Positions 1 to 5,832 of a stretch of DNA of 7,927 bases are shown in pieces (the first letter of the stretch is position 1; the number at the start of each line of letters is the position of its first letter). Source of the DNA: Bacteroidota bacterium (GTDB taxonomy: Bacteria > Bacteroidota > Bacteroidia > Chitinophagales > Chitinophagaceae). Position numbers and translations under genes: made by a program. The stretch spans positions 1 to 7,927 of the forward strand of contig JAKPBL010000377.1 of NCBI GenBank assembly GCA_029778965.1. The letters run 5' to 3'. The notes beneath the pieces are model-generated. The model saw nothing but the letters and a program-made list of their open reading frames with translations, was not told the origin of the DNA and did not search any database.

Positions 1-158
1 AGGCAGATATCGAACTTGTTTTTGTCGAAACGGTCAATGGCCTGTTGGCCGTTGGTGCAGGCTTCTACCATATAGCCTTCGTCTTCGAGCGCTTCTTTCA
101 TCAGCTCGCAGAGATACTGATCGTCTTCAGCCAGTAAAATATTCCCTTTGCTTGTCAT
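1..158 (-). CDS. Response regulator, receiver domain (N-terminal part; cut by window edge)
   Basis: This is the first 52 codons of a response regulator, starting at the ATG at 158 and running off the left edge. The translation begins MTSKGNILLAEDDQYLCELM, the typical first beta strand of a receiver domain. The acidic Mg2+-binding pocket is E11-D12-D13. The visible part ends at KFDIC (residues 48-52), so the phospho-accepting aspartate expected a few residues later lies outside the window, as does any output domain. The start codon lies 4 bases after the TAG stop of the upstream kinase gene, so the two are almost certainly co-transcribed and probably translationally coupled. The partner is therefore the adjacent histidine kinase. 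In Bacteroidota this arrangement usually carries an OmpR-type winged-helix output domain, but that is inference here. Confidence 0.9.
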   Translation of the reverse strand, partial: MTSKGNILLAEDDQYLCELMKEALEDEGYMVEACTNGQQAIDRFDKNKFDIC

Positions 159-162
159 GTCG

Positions 163-1428
163 CTAGCCGTTTTGAGGAAGCCCGATGGTGAAATCGGTGC
201 CGATGCCGGGCACGCTGTTCACGGTAATGGTTCCGTGGTGCAAGTCTATAATTTTTTTGGTAAAGTAGAGCCCCAGCCCCAGCCCCCGGGTATTATGCAG
301 GTTCCCTTTCTGGGCACGGTAGAATTTCCGGAATATATTTTTCAGGTCGTCGTGCTCAATGCCCATGCCATTGTCCCTGATGCTGATGCTGTATTGCCGG
401 TCATTCGCCTGTGTAACGATCTGCACGCGTGGCTGGGCCGCATATTTAATGGCGTTGTTCACGATGTTGAAAAGGGCCAGGTACAGGTTATCGGGGTCGG
501 CATAAATGCTGGTTTCCTCGTCTTCGAGCGATAGCTCAAATACGCCCTTTTTTTCCTGTAACAGCGGCTCCAGTTGCTGCACCACCTGCCTGATCAGCTC
601 ATTGGGAACCACGCTGTTTTTCTGTACGCTGAAATTGTAGTTATCGGATACCACGGTTTTGACCAGGTTCTGGATATGCGTTTTCAGGTAATCGGTTTGC
701 CGGCGGATGGCGGTGGCATATTTGGCTATTTTTTCGGGCTGCGATACCACTGCGGGTTTTCCCAGCGCCTCGGTCGAAAGATCAATTACCGTCAGCGGGG
801 TGCTGAATTCATGCGTTACGTTATTGATAAAGTCTTTCTGCACTTCGTTCAGGAACTTCTGCCTGAACAGGTAGTAGACCGACAGTGCCAGGCCTATCAG
901 TAACGACAGCAGGAAAACGCTTGTGAATATCCAGGCATTCATCTGGGTGATGATATACTGGCTGCGGCGGGGGAAATGAAGCAATACAAAAGAAAAATCC
1001 TGCACCGGGAGCGACTCTTCCGCCGCCGGCGCCGGCCGGGTGCCGGCGGTAGAGGCGTTCAGGTAGGCATCGTACTGAAGCTGCCCCTCGGCGTTGAATA
1101 CGCGGACCATACAATCGGTTACCACGTGGAAATCGTTGAACTCCGACTCCAGGTAATGCAGCAGGGTGTCTTTGGCCGGTATCGTATCTATACGGAACAG
1201 GAAGCTGTTCTGGTCGAAGCGCCGGATATGGCTGGCATGATGACTGAGCGAATAAGGCATCAGGTCGAGATCTTCGTATAAACCCCGGATGCTTTTGACC
1301 ACCGAAGTATTGAACTCGTTTTTTTCATAGGCGTAGTTGCGTTGCATCCAGTGCACCTGGATACCGATGATGGCCGCCATGGTAACGGCGAGCAATACAA
1401 TCAGCAGGCGGGTAGTGGAAGATCGCAT
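163..1428 (-). CDS. Membrane-bound sensor histidine kinase
   Basis: A 421-residue sensor kinase that should autophosphorylate on histidine and pass the phosphate to the response regulator encoded just downstream. Transmembrane helix 1 is at about residues 7-25 and helix 2 at about 166-187. They enclose a periplasmic sensor region of roughly 140 residues with no domain I recognise. The H box is NNVTHEFSTPLTVI with His206; the residue before TPL is Ser, where Lys or Arg is common. The ATP-binding domain has the N box NIVNNAIKYA (321-330), G1 box DNGMGI (352-357), F box FRKFYR (366-371) and G2 box GLGLGL (382-387), all intact. There is no HAMP domain; helix 2 leads almost directly into the H box. 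The ATG at 1428 is preferred because later in-frame Met codons would cut into helix 1. The signal it senses cannot be read from the sequence. It is divergent from the xylose operon. Confidence 0.95.
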   Translation of the reverse strand: MRSSTTRLLIVLLAVTMAAIIGIQVHWMQRNYAYEKNEFNTSVVKSIRGLYEDLDLMPYSLSHHASHIRRFDQNSFLFRIDTIPAKDTLLHYLESEFNDFHVVTDCMVRVFNAEGQLQYDAYLNASTAGTRPAPAAEESLPVQDFSFVLLHFPRRSQYIITQMNAWIFTSVFLLSLLIGLALSVYYLFRQKFLNEVQKDFINNVTHEFSTPLTVIDLSTEALGKPAVVSQPEKIAKYATAIRRQTDYLKTHIQNLVKTVVSDNYNFSVQKNSVVPNELIRQVVQQLEPLLQEKKGVFELSLEDEETSIYADPDNLYLALFNIVNNAIKYAAQPRVQIVTQANDRQYSISIRDNGMGIEHDDLKNIFRKFYRAQKGNLHNTRGLGLGLYFTKKIIDLHHGTITVNSVPGIGTDFTIGLPQNG

Positions 1429-1460
1429 GGGTCAATGATCGGGTAAAATTGCTGTTCGGT

Positions 1461-1478
1461 TGGTTAATCGCTGGTTAA
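1461..1478. promoter_or_regulatory. Direct repeat TGGTTAA-N4-TGGTTAA, candidate response-regulator site
   Basis: TGGTTAA occurs at 1461-1467 and again at 1472-1478, separated by TCGC. The period is 11 bp, about one helical turn. Two 7-bp direct repeats with a 4-bp spacer is the geometry of PhoB/OmpR-family binding sites. It lies 33-50 bases upstream of the kinase start codon, so it could mediate autoregulation of the kinase-regulator operon. The repeat is seen directly; the binding protein is inferred. Confidence 0.45.
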
Positions 1479-1513
1479 GAAATTCATTTTGCTTGTGCAT
1501 CCCGTCGCACCGC

Positions 1514-1546
1514 CTGATATTTGAGTTAACCCGACGAACATATCAG
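1514..1546. promoter_or_regulatory. Inverted repeat CTGATAT-N19-ATATCAG, candidate operator upstream of xylB
   Basis: CTGATAT at 1514-1520 and ATATCAG at 1540-1546 form a perfect 7-bp inverted repeat with a 19-base spacer. The spacer contains GTTAAC (1525-1530). The right arm ends 5 bases before the TAGGTTTG promoter box, so a bound protein would cover the -33 region of the xylB promoter. The symmetry is seen; the operator role is inferred. The regulator could be a xylose-responsive repressor or activator encoded elsewhere. Confidence 0.35.
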
Positions 1547-1551
1547 TCGAG

Positions 1552-1559
1552 TAGGTTTG
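1552..1559 (+). promoter_or_regulatory. Bacteroidota-type -7 box (TAGGTTTG) for the xylose operon
   Basis: TAGGTTTG matches the Bacteroidota -7 consensus TAnnTTTG at every defined position. An overlapping near-match, TTATTTTG, sits at 1561-1568. A convincing -33 TTTG at the usual spacing is missing; the nearest TTTG (1520-1523) is 28 bases upstream of the box, which is too far. Transcription would start near 1565, giving a leader of about 125 bases before xylB. The weak -33 element suggests dependence on an activator, which is inference. Confidence 0.45.
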
Positions 1560-1567
1560 GTTATTTT

Positions 1568-1601
1568 GTAAAAGAGGCGGGCGAGAGTTTGCCTCTTTTG
1601 C
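1568..1601 (+). terminator. Terminator-like stem-loop in the presumed xylB leader
   Basis: AAAAGAGGC (1570-1578) and GCCTCTTTT (1591-1599) are perfect reverse complements around a 12-base loop. The stem extends through a U-G pair (1569/1600) and a G-C pair (1568/1601), and another TTTT follows at 1602-1605. The GAGGC/GCCTC core flanked by A and T runs is the form of an intrinsic terminator and could work in either direction. No gene on this strand ends just upstream, so plain gene-end termination is unlikely. It may be a 5' stabilising hairpin or attenuator of the xylB mRNA, or a stop for transcripts entering the divergent region. Confidence 0.4.
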
Positions 1602-1690
1602 TTTTGGCGCCAGGCCGCTTCTATAAGCTTCCCGCCCGGTAACTATATTAAGTAAAATTTTTCAGATATCTTCATCCCTTAACAGGGTAT

Positions 1691-3166
1691 ATGTTATTAC
1701 TGGGTATTGATGTAGGTACGTCGTCGGTGAAAGTATCTGTGGTCGATGGGCAAACGCAACGGGCGCTGGCTTCGTCGACCTATCCTGCTACCGAAGCGCC
1801 CATTGCCCGGCCGCAGGCGGGCTGGGCCGAACAGGAGCCCGACGACTGGTGGGATCGCTTCCTGCAGGCCTATCGTCAATTGCTGCAAACCAACCGCTTC
1901 GATCCTTCGGCCATCGGCGCCATCGGCATCGCTTACCAGATGCACGGGCTGGTGCTGATAGATAAAAACGGTGCGGTGCTGCGTCCTTCCATCATCTGGT
2001 GCGACAGCCGGGCGGTGCCATACGGCGACAAAGCCACACAGGCATTGGGTGTCGAATACTGTTTATCGCATTACCTCAATACGCCGGGCAATTTTACCGC
2101 AGCCAAGCTGGCCTGGGTCAAAGAAAATGAGCCCGCTGTTTACCGGCAGACGGCCAGGATGCTGCTGCCGGGCGACTATATCGCTTTTCGGTTAACCGGC
2201 GCCGTTACTTCCAGCCCTTCGTCGTTGTCGGAAGCTGTTTTGTGGGATTTTACCAGGTCTTCGCCGGCCGCGGGCCTGCTGCAATATTTCGGGTTCGATC
2301 CCGCCCTGCTTCCTCCCGTGCAGCCGGTATTCTCCCGCCACGGCGAACTGACCGCCGCCGTTGCGGGACTGCTGAAATGCAAAGCGGGTATCCCTGTGAG
2401 TTATAAGGCGGGCGACCAGCCCAACAATGCTTTGTCGCTCGGCGTGATGGCGCCGGGAGAGGTGGCCGCCACCGCCGGCACTTCGGGCGTTATATATGCA
2501 GTGAGCGACCGGCTCGGATCTGATCCGCTGTCGCGCGTGAACAGCTTTGCGCATGTCAATCACCGGGCTGAAGATCCCCGCATCGGCACCTTGCTTTGCA
2601 TAAACGGTACGGGCATATTGTACGGATGGGCGCGGCGTCAATGGGCGCCCGGGCTCTCTTATGCCGAACTGAATGCGCTCGCGGCCCGGTCGCCCGCCGG
2701 CAGCAACGGGGTATCGGTATTGCCTTTCGGCAATGGTGTCGAGAGAATGCTTGGAAACAAACAGACCGGCGTTGTTTTCGGGGGGATCGATCTCAACCAG
2801 CACAACCAGGCCGACCTGTTCCGGGCGCTGCAGGAAGGCATCGCGTTTTCGTTCCGCTATGGGCTCGATATCATGCGCAGCAACGGGCTGCAGCCCACGC
2901 AGATCAAAGCGGCTAGTGCCAATCTCTTCCAGAGCGAGGTATTTCTGCAATCTTTCGTAGGCGCCACCGGTGTGCCTGTATCGCTCTACCAGACCGACGG
3001 CAGCGTAGGCGCCGCTCTGGGCGCAGGGATAGGCTGCGGCTTTTACGACCGGCCTGAACAGGCCTTTGCTTTGCAGGAGGAGATACGCACCTGCGTGCCC
3101 ACAAAGGCGCCGCAATTGGAAGAAGCCTACCAGCGCTGGCTGCGGCTTCTGCAGGCAAACAATTAA
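1691..3166 (+). CDS. xylB: Xylulokinase
   Basis: A 491-residue FGGY-family kinase that phosphorylates D-xylulose with ATP to give D-xylulose 5-phosphate in the cytoplasm. Its length is normal for the family. The N-terminal ATPase motif is LLGIDVGTSSVKV (residues 3-15). The substrate-binding MHG is at 84-86 and WCDSR at 103-107. The catalytic aspartate is D242 in KAGDQPNNALS (239-249). The second-lobe phosphate motif is TAGTSG (261-266), and a late GSVGAALGAGIG motif lies near the C-terminus. The ATG at 1691 puts the first beta strand at the very N-terminus, as in homologues. No strong Shine-Dalgarno is visible; AGGG at 1684-1687 is only 3 bases away. xylA follows 21 bases after the stop, so this is the first gene of the xylose operon. 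Other FGGY kinases are possible, but the neighbouring xylA settles the assignment. Confidence 0.96.
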   Translation: MLLLGIDVGTSSVKVSVVDGQTQRALASSTYPATEAPIARPQAGWAEQEPDDWWDRFLQAYRQLLQTNRFDPSAIGAIGIAYQMHGLVLIDKNGAVLRPSIIWCDSRAVPYGDKATQALGVEYCLSHYLNTPGNFTAAKLAWVKENEPAVYRQTARMLLPGDYIAFRLTGAVTSSPSSLSEAVLWDFTRSSPAAGLLQYFGFDPALLPPVQPVFSRHGELTAAVAGLLKCKAGIPVSYKAGDQPNNALSLGVMAPGEVAATAGTSGVIYAVSDRLGSDPLSRVNSFAHVNHRAEDPRIGTLLCINGTGILYGWARRQWAPGLSYAELNALAARSPAGSNGVSVLPFGNGVERMLGNKQTGVVFGGIDLNQHNQADLFRALQEGIAFSFRYGLDIMRSNGLQPTQIKAASANLFQSEVFLQSFVGATGVPVSLYQTDGSVGAALGAGIGCGFYDRPEQAFALQEEIRTCVPTKAPQLEEAYQRWLRLLQANN

Positions 3167-3187
3167 AAGCGTTTAAACATAATCGTT

Positions 3188-4504
3188 ATGGCAACAAAAA
3201 CCATTTTTTCAGGAATAAACAAGATCAGGTATGAAGGCGCAGGGTCTGATAACCCGCTGGCCTTTCGCTGGTATAATGAGAACAAAATAATAGCCGGAAA
3301 GCCGATGAAAGACCACCTGCGGTTTGCAGTGGCGTACTGGCATTCCTTCTGCGGAAGCGGCGCCGACCCTTTCGGCGAGCCGACCCATCTTTTCCCGTGG
3401 CTGGAAACCAAAGACCCGGTCGACAGCGCGCGGCAGAAAATGGATGCGGCTTTTGAGTTTATGTCGAAGCTTGGGTTGCCTTATTATTGTTTTCACGATG
3501 TGGATGTGGTCGACTACGGCAGTGATGTGGCCGAAAACGAACGCCGCCTGCAGGTGCTTTGCGGCCATGCAAAGCAGCACCAGGAGGCCACCGGCATCAA
3601 ACTGCTGTGGGGTACGGCCAATCTTTTCGGCGCCCGCAAATACATGAACGGTGCGGCCACCAATCCCGACTTCGCTGTGCTGGCGCACGGTGCCGCACAG
3701 GTGAAGGCAGCCATCGACGCCACCATCGTCCTGGGCGGCGAGAACTATGTATTCTGGGGCGGCCGCGAAGGTTATATGAGCCTGCTGAATACCGATATGA
3801 AACGCGAGCAGGAACACCTGGCGCGTTTCCTGGGGTTGTCGCGCGACTATGCCCGCAGAAATGGGTTCACCGGTAAGTTCTTTATCGAACCCAAGCCTTG
3901 CGAACCCACCAAGCACCAGTACGACTATGATTGTGCTACGGTGATTGGTTTTTTGCGACAGCACAACCTGCTCAACGATTTTTCACTCAATATTGAAGTG
4001 AACCACGCCACGCTGGCGGGCCACACATTCACCCACGAGCTGCAGGTGGCTGCCGATGCGGGACTGCTGGGCTCGATCGATGCCAACCGCGGCGACTACC
4101 AGAACGGCTGGGATACCGACCAGTTTCCCGTTAACCTCAATGAGCTTACCGAAGCCATGCTCATTATCCTTGAAGCGGGCGGCTTCAAAGGCGGCGGCAT
4201 CAATTTCGACGCGAAAGTGCGGCGCAACTCGACCGATTGGGAAGACCTGTTCCATGCGCATATCGGCGGCATCGACGCTTTTGCCCGTGCCCTTGTGATT
4301 GCCGATAATATTCTTACTGCATCTGATTATCGAAAGATCCGCCGGTCGCGTTATGCCTCGTTCGACAGCGGCGACGGAAAAGCGTTTGAAGAGGGCCGGC
4401 TGACACTTGAAGACCTGCGCAACCTGGCGGCGACCGGCGGTGAGCCGGCCATGACCAGCGGAAAACAGGAGTATATGGAGAACCTTATTAACCGGTATAT
4501 TTGA
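3188..4504 (+). CDS. xylA: Xylose isomerase (class II)
   Basis: A 438-residue cytoplasmic TIM-barrel enzyme that interconverts D-xylose and D-xylulose using two divalent metal ions. The length fits the class II family. The catalytic histidine is H103 in CFHDVD (101-106), with D106 completing the His-Asp pair. VFWGGREGY (188-196) is the family signature. Metal ligands and active-site residues are visible as E234 and K236 in FIEPKP, E270 and H273 in IEVNHA, D298 in SIDANRG, D309 and D311 in DTDQFP, and D341 in NFDAK. All key residues are intact. The N-terminal half carries the usual [14 protein letters not shown] segment (43-56). It is the second gene of the operon, 21 bases after xylB and 33 bases before the exported isomerase-like gene. 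Its product is the substrate of XylB. Confidence 0.98.
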   Translation: MATKTIFSGINKIRYEGAGSDNPLAFRWYNENKIIAGKPMKDHLRFAVAYWHSFCGSGADPFGEPTHLFPWLETKDPVDSARQKMDAAFEFMSKLGLPYYCFHDVDVVDYGSDVAENERRLQVLCGHAKQHQEATGIKLLWGTANLFGARKYMNGAATNPDFAVLAHGAAQVKAAIDATIVLGGENYVFWGGREGYMSLLNTDMKREQEHLARFLGLSRDYARRNGFTGKFFIEPKPCEPTKHQYDYDCATVIGFLRQHNLLNDFSLNIEVNHATLAGHTFTHELQVAADAGLLGSIDANRGDYQNGWDTDQFPVNLNELTEAMLIILEAGGFKGGGINFDAKVRRNSTDWEDLFHAHIGGIDAFARALVIADNILTASDYRKIRRSRYASFDSGDGKAFEEGRLTLEDLRNLAATGGEPAMTSGKQEYMENLINRYI

Positions 4505-4537
4505 ACGACCAAAAATCAACAATAAAATAGCTGCTGT

Positions 4538-5338
4538 ATGAAGAAGGGACTGCTTGTTATCATGGGTATTTTTCTGGGTGTGCTGGGCGGTGTGGCGCAG
4601 AAGCCATTCAAGGTAGGCGTTCAGTTATGGACCTTTCACGATACTGATTTTACCAGCGCCATGGAAAAGGCGCATGCAGCCGGGATCGACCGGGTGCAGG
4701 CTTTTCCGGGGCAAAAACTGGGTGGCGGCCGCGAAGGTGCCATGGGCTCCGATATGACACTCGACGACATTTTGTATGTAACGGGGCTGGCCAGGAAACT
4801 GGGCATTACCATCGACTCATACGGCGTGGCGGGCGCAAAAGGACAGGCAGAATGGGAAGCCATTTTCAAGATGCTCTCGAAGCTGCGGGTGCCCTTGCTG
4901 ACAGCCGAGCCCGAGCCGGGCGACCTCGACGTGGTCGACCGGTTGGCATCCCGCTACGGTATCCGGGTCGCCATACACAACCACCCGGCGCCCAGTGCCT
5001 ACTGGGAGCCGTCAAAGGTGCTGGCAGCCATTAAGACGCATAAAAATATCGGCGCCTGCGCCGATATCGGCCATTGGGTACGCAGCGGCCTCAAAGTGGA
5101 CAGTTGCCTGGCGCTCTATGGCAACCGCGTTTGGAATGTGCATTTCAAAGATGTGCCGCGTATGGAAGAGCATGCGGAAGATACCATTCCGGGTATGGGA
5201 CTGATACCCATGCCGGCCGTATTTAACCTCCTGCGGAAGAATGGATTCAACGGTACGCTCACCATCGAGTATGAAACCAAATGGGGCCATAACGAAGGTG
5301 ATGTAAAAGAAATGGCTGCCTGGATGCGCAAGCAGTAA
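4538..5338 (+). CDS. Exported sugar phosphate isomerase/epimerase-like TIM-barrel protein
   Basis: A 266-residue protein of the xylose isomerase-like TIM-barrel (AP endonuclease family 2) superfamily. It begins with a signal peptide: MKK, a hydrophobic stretch to about residue 19, then a likely cut after GVA (residue 20) ahead of QKPF. The mature part has the barrel signature VGVQLWTFHD (26-35). Probable metal ligands are E124 (LTAEP), H147 or H149 (IHNHP), D176 with H179 (CADIGHW), H202 (VHFKD) and E244 (IEYE), so it appears catalytically competent. Its substrate cannot be told from sequence; relatives epimerise or isomerise sugars and inositols. It is the third gene of the xylose operon, 33 bases after xylA, but should work in the periplasm rather than with the cytoplasmic XylA and XylB. 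A lipoprotein is unlikely because no cysteine follows the signal. The stop lies one base from the stop of the convergent DUF983 gene. Confidence 0.88.
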   Translation: MKKGLLVIMGIFLGVLGGVAQKPFKVGVQLWTFHDTDFTSAMEKAHAAGIDRVQAFPGQKLGGGREGAMGSDMTLDDILYVTGLARKLGITIDSYGVAGAKGQAEWEAIFKMLSKLRVPLLTAEPEPGDLDVVDRLASRYGIRVAIHNHPAPSAYWEPSKVLAAIKTHKNIGACADIGHWVRSGLKVDSCLALYGNRVWNVHFKDVPRMEEHAEDTIPGMGLIPMPAVFNLLRKNGFNGTLTIEYETKWGHNEGDVKEMAAWMRKQ

Positions 5339-5339
5339 G

Positions 5340-5807
5340 CTACCAGTTGTTCATGTGCTCTTTCACGATCCGCTCGGTGCTCTCGCGGCTGATGGGGTGT
5401 ATTTTCCAGTGGGGGTCGTACTTCACGAACCAACTGATCCAGATGCTGCGTGCAAGACGCATAAAGATCGGTTGCAGGGCCAACAGCAGGATTCCGTTAA
5501 AGGTCAGCCAGTACCAGATGCGGTGATCGCCTTCTTTGACCGACATGCCGATCAATACCAGCCAGGCAACGAAAGTGGCTGTAGAGAGGGCAATGGTCAA
5601 TGCATAGCTGACGTAGGCAGTGCCGTAGTAAAAACCCGGCTCGATTTCAGTGGGCTGCCCGCATACCGGGCAGGCTTGGTTCATTTTCAATATCTCACCG
5701 AACTTATAGGCACGCTGGCTTTTGAATAACCTGCCTTCACGGCAACGCGGGCAATAACATCCCATGGTCGATGCCAGGTAAGAGCGAGACGCTTGTTCAT
5801 CACTCAT
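5340..5807 (-). CDS. DUF983 family zinc-ribbon membrane protein
   Basis: A 155-residue protein when started at the ATG at 5807 (MSDEQASRSYLAS). An upstream in-frame ATG at 5864 would overlap the end of murF by 32 bases and add residues unlike the family, so I reject it. The N-terminal region has two CxxC pairs, C19/C22 in CPRC and C46/C49 in CPVC, which should bind zinc. The family segment EPGFYYGTAYVSYAL (56-70) follows, leading into transmembrane helices at about 63-88 and 97-116. The C-terminal tail is charged. The molecular function of DUF983 proteins is not established. It lies 25 bases after murF on the same strand, so the two may be co-transcribed, although a good promoter box sits directly before this gene. 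Confidence 0.9.
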   Translation of the reverse strand: MSDEQASRSYLASTMGCYCPRCREGRLFKSQRAYKFGEILKMNQACPVCGQPTEIEPGFYYGTAYVSYALTIALSTATFVAWLVLIGMSVKEGDHRIWYWLTFNGILLLALQPIFMRLARSIWISWFVKYDPHWKIHPISRESTERIVKEHMNNW

Positions 5808-5821
5808 AGTGAAAATTTTTG

Positions 5822-5829
5822 CAAAGGTA
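5822..5829 (-). promoter_or_regulatory. Bacteroidota -7 box (TACCTTTG) before the DUF983 gene
   Basis: On the minus strand TACCTTTG fits TAnnTTTG exactly and is followed by C, as is common in this phylum. It ends 14 bases before the ATG at 5807, which implies a 5' leader of about 10 bases. No clear -33 TTTG is visible inside the end of murF. It supports 5807 as the true start, because translation from 5864 would begin upstream of this promoter. Confidence 0.5.
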
Positions 5830-5832
5830 CGT

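Noticed and set aside
1015..1050. Very GC-rich, partly self-complementary stretch inside the kinase gene
   Set aside because: It encodes a low-complexity Ala/Pro/Gly/Thr linker in the periplasmic domain, and codon use explains the GGC/GCC runs.
1460..1642. A 60-codon open frame on the plus strand in the divergent control region
   Set aside because: It runs across the candidate promoter box, the inverted repeat and the hairpin, has no recognisable protein features, and is best explained as a chance frame.
2192..3115. A 307-codon open frame antisense to xylB
   Set aside because: It mirrors the codon structure of a well-supported GC-rich gene on the other strand and shows no protein family features.
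3171..3178. GTTTAAAC palindrome between xylB and xylA
   Set aside because: An 8-bp palindrome in a short AT-rich intercistronic gap is expected by chance, and nothing links it to a function.
3209..3964. A 251-codon open frame antisense to xylA
   Set aside because: It is a shadow of the strongly supported xylA coding frame and has no recognisable motifs of its own.
3758..4738. The identical 15-mer GGCGGCCGCGAAGGT in xylA (3758-3772) and in the exported isomerase-like gene (4724-4738)
   Set aside because: Both copies encode Gly-Gly-Arg-Glu-Gly in frame; flanking bases differ. It is most simply shared codon choice rather than a repeat element or recombination trace.
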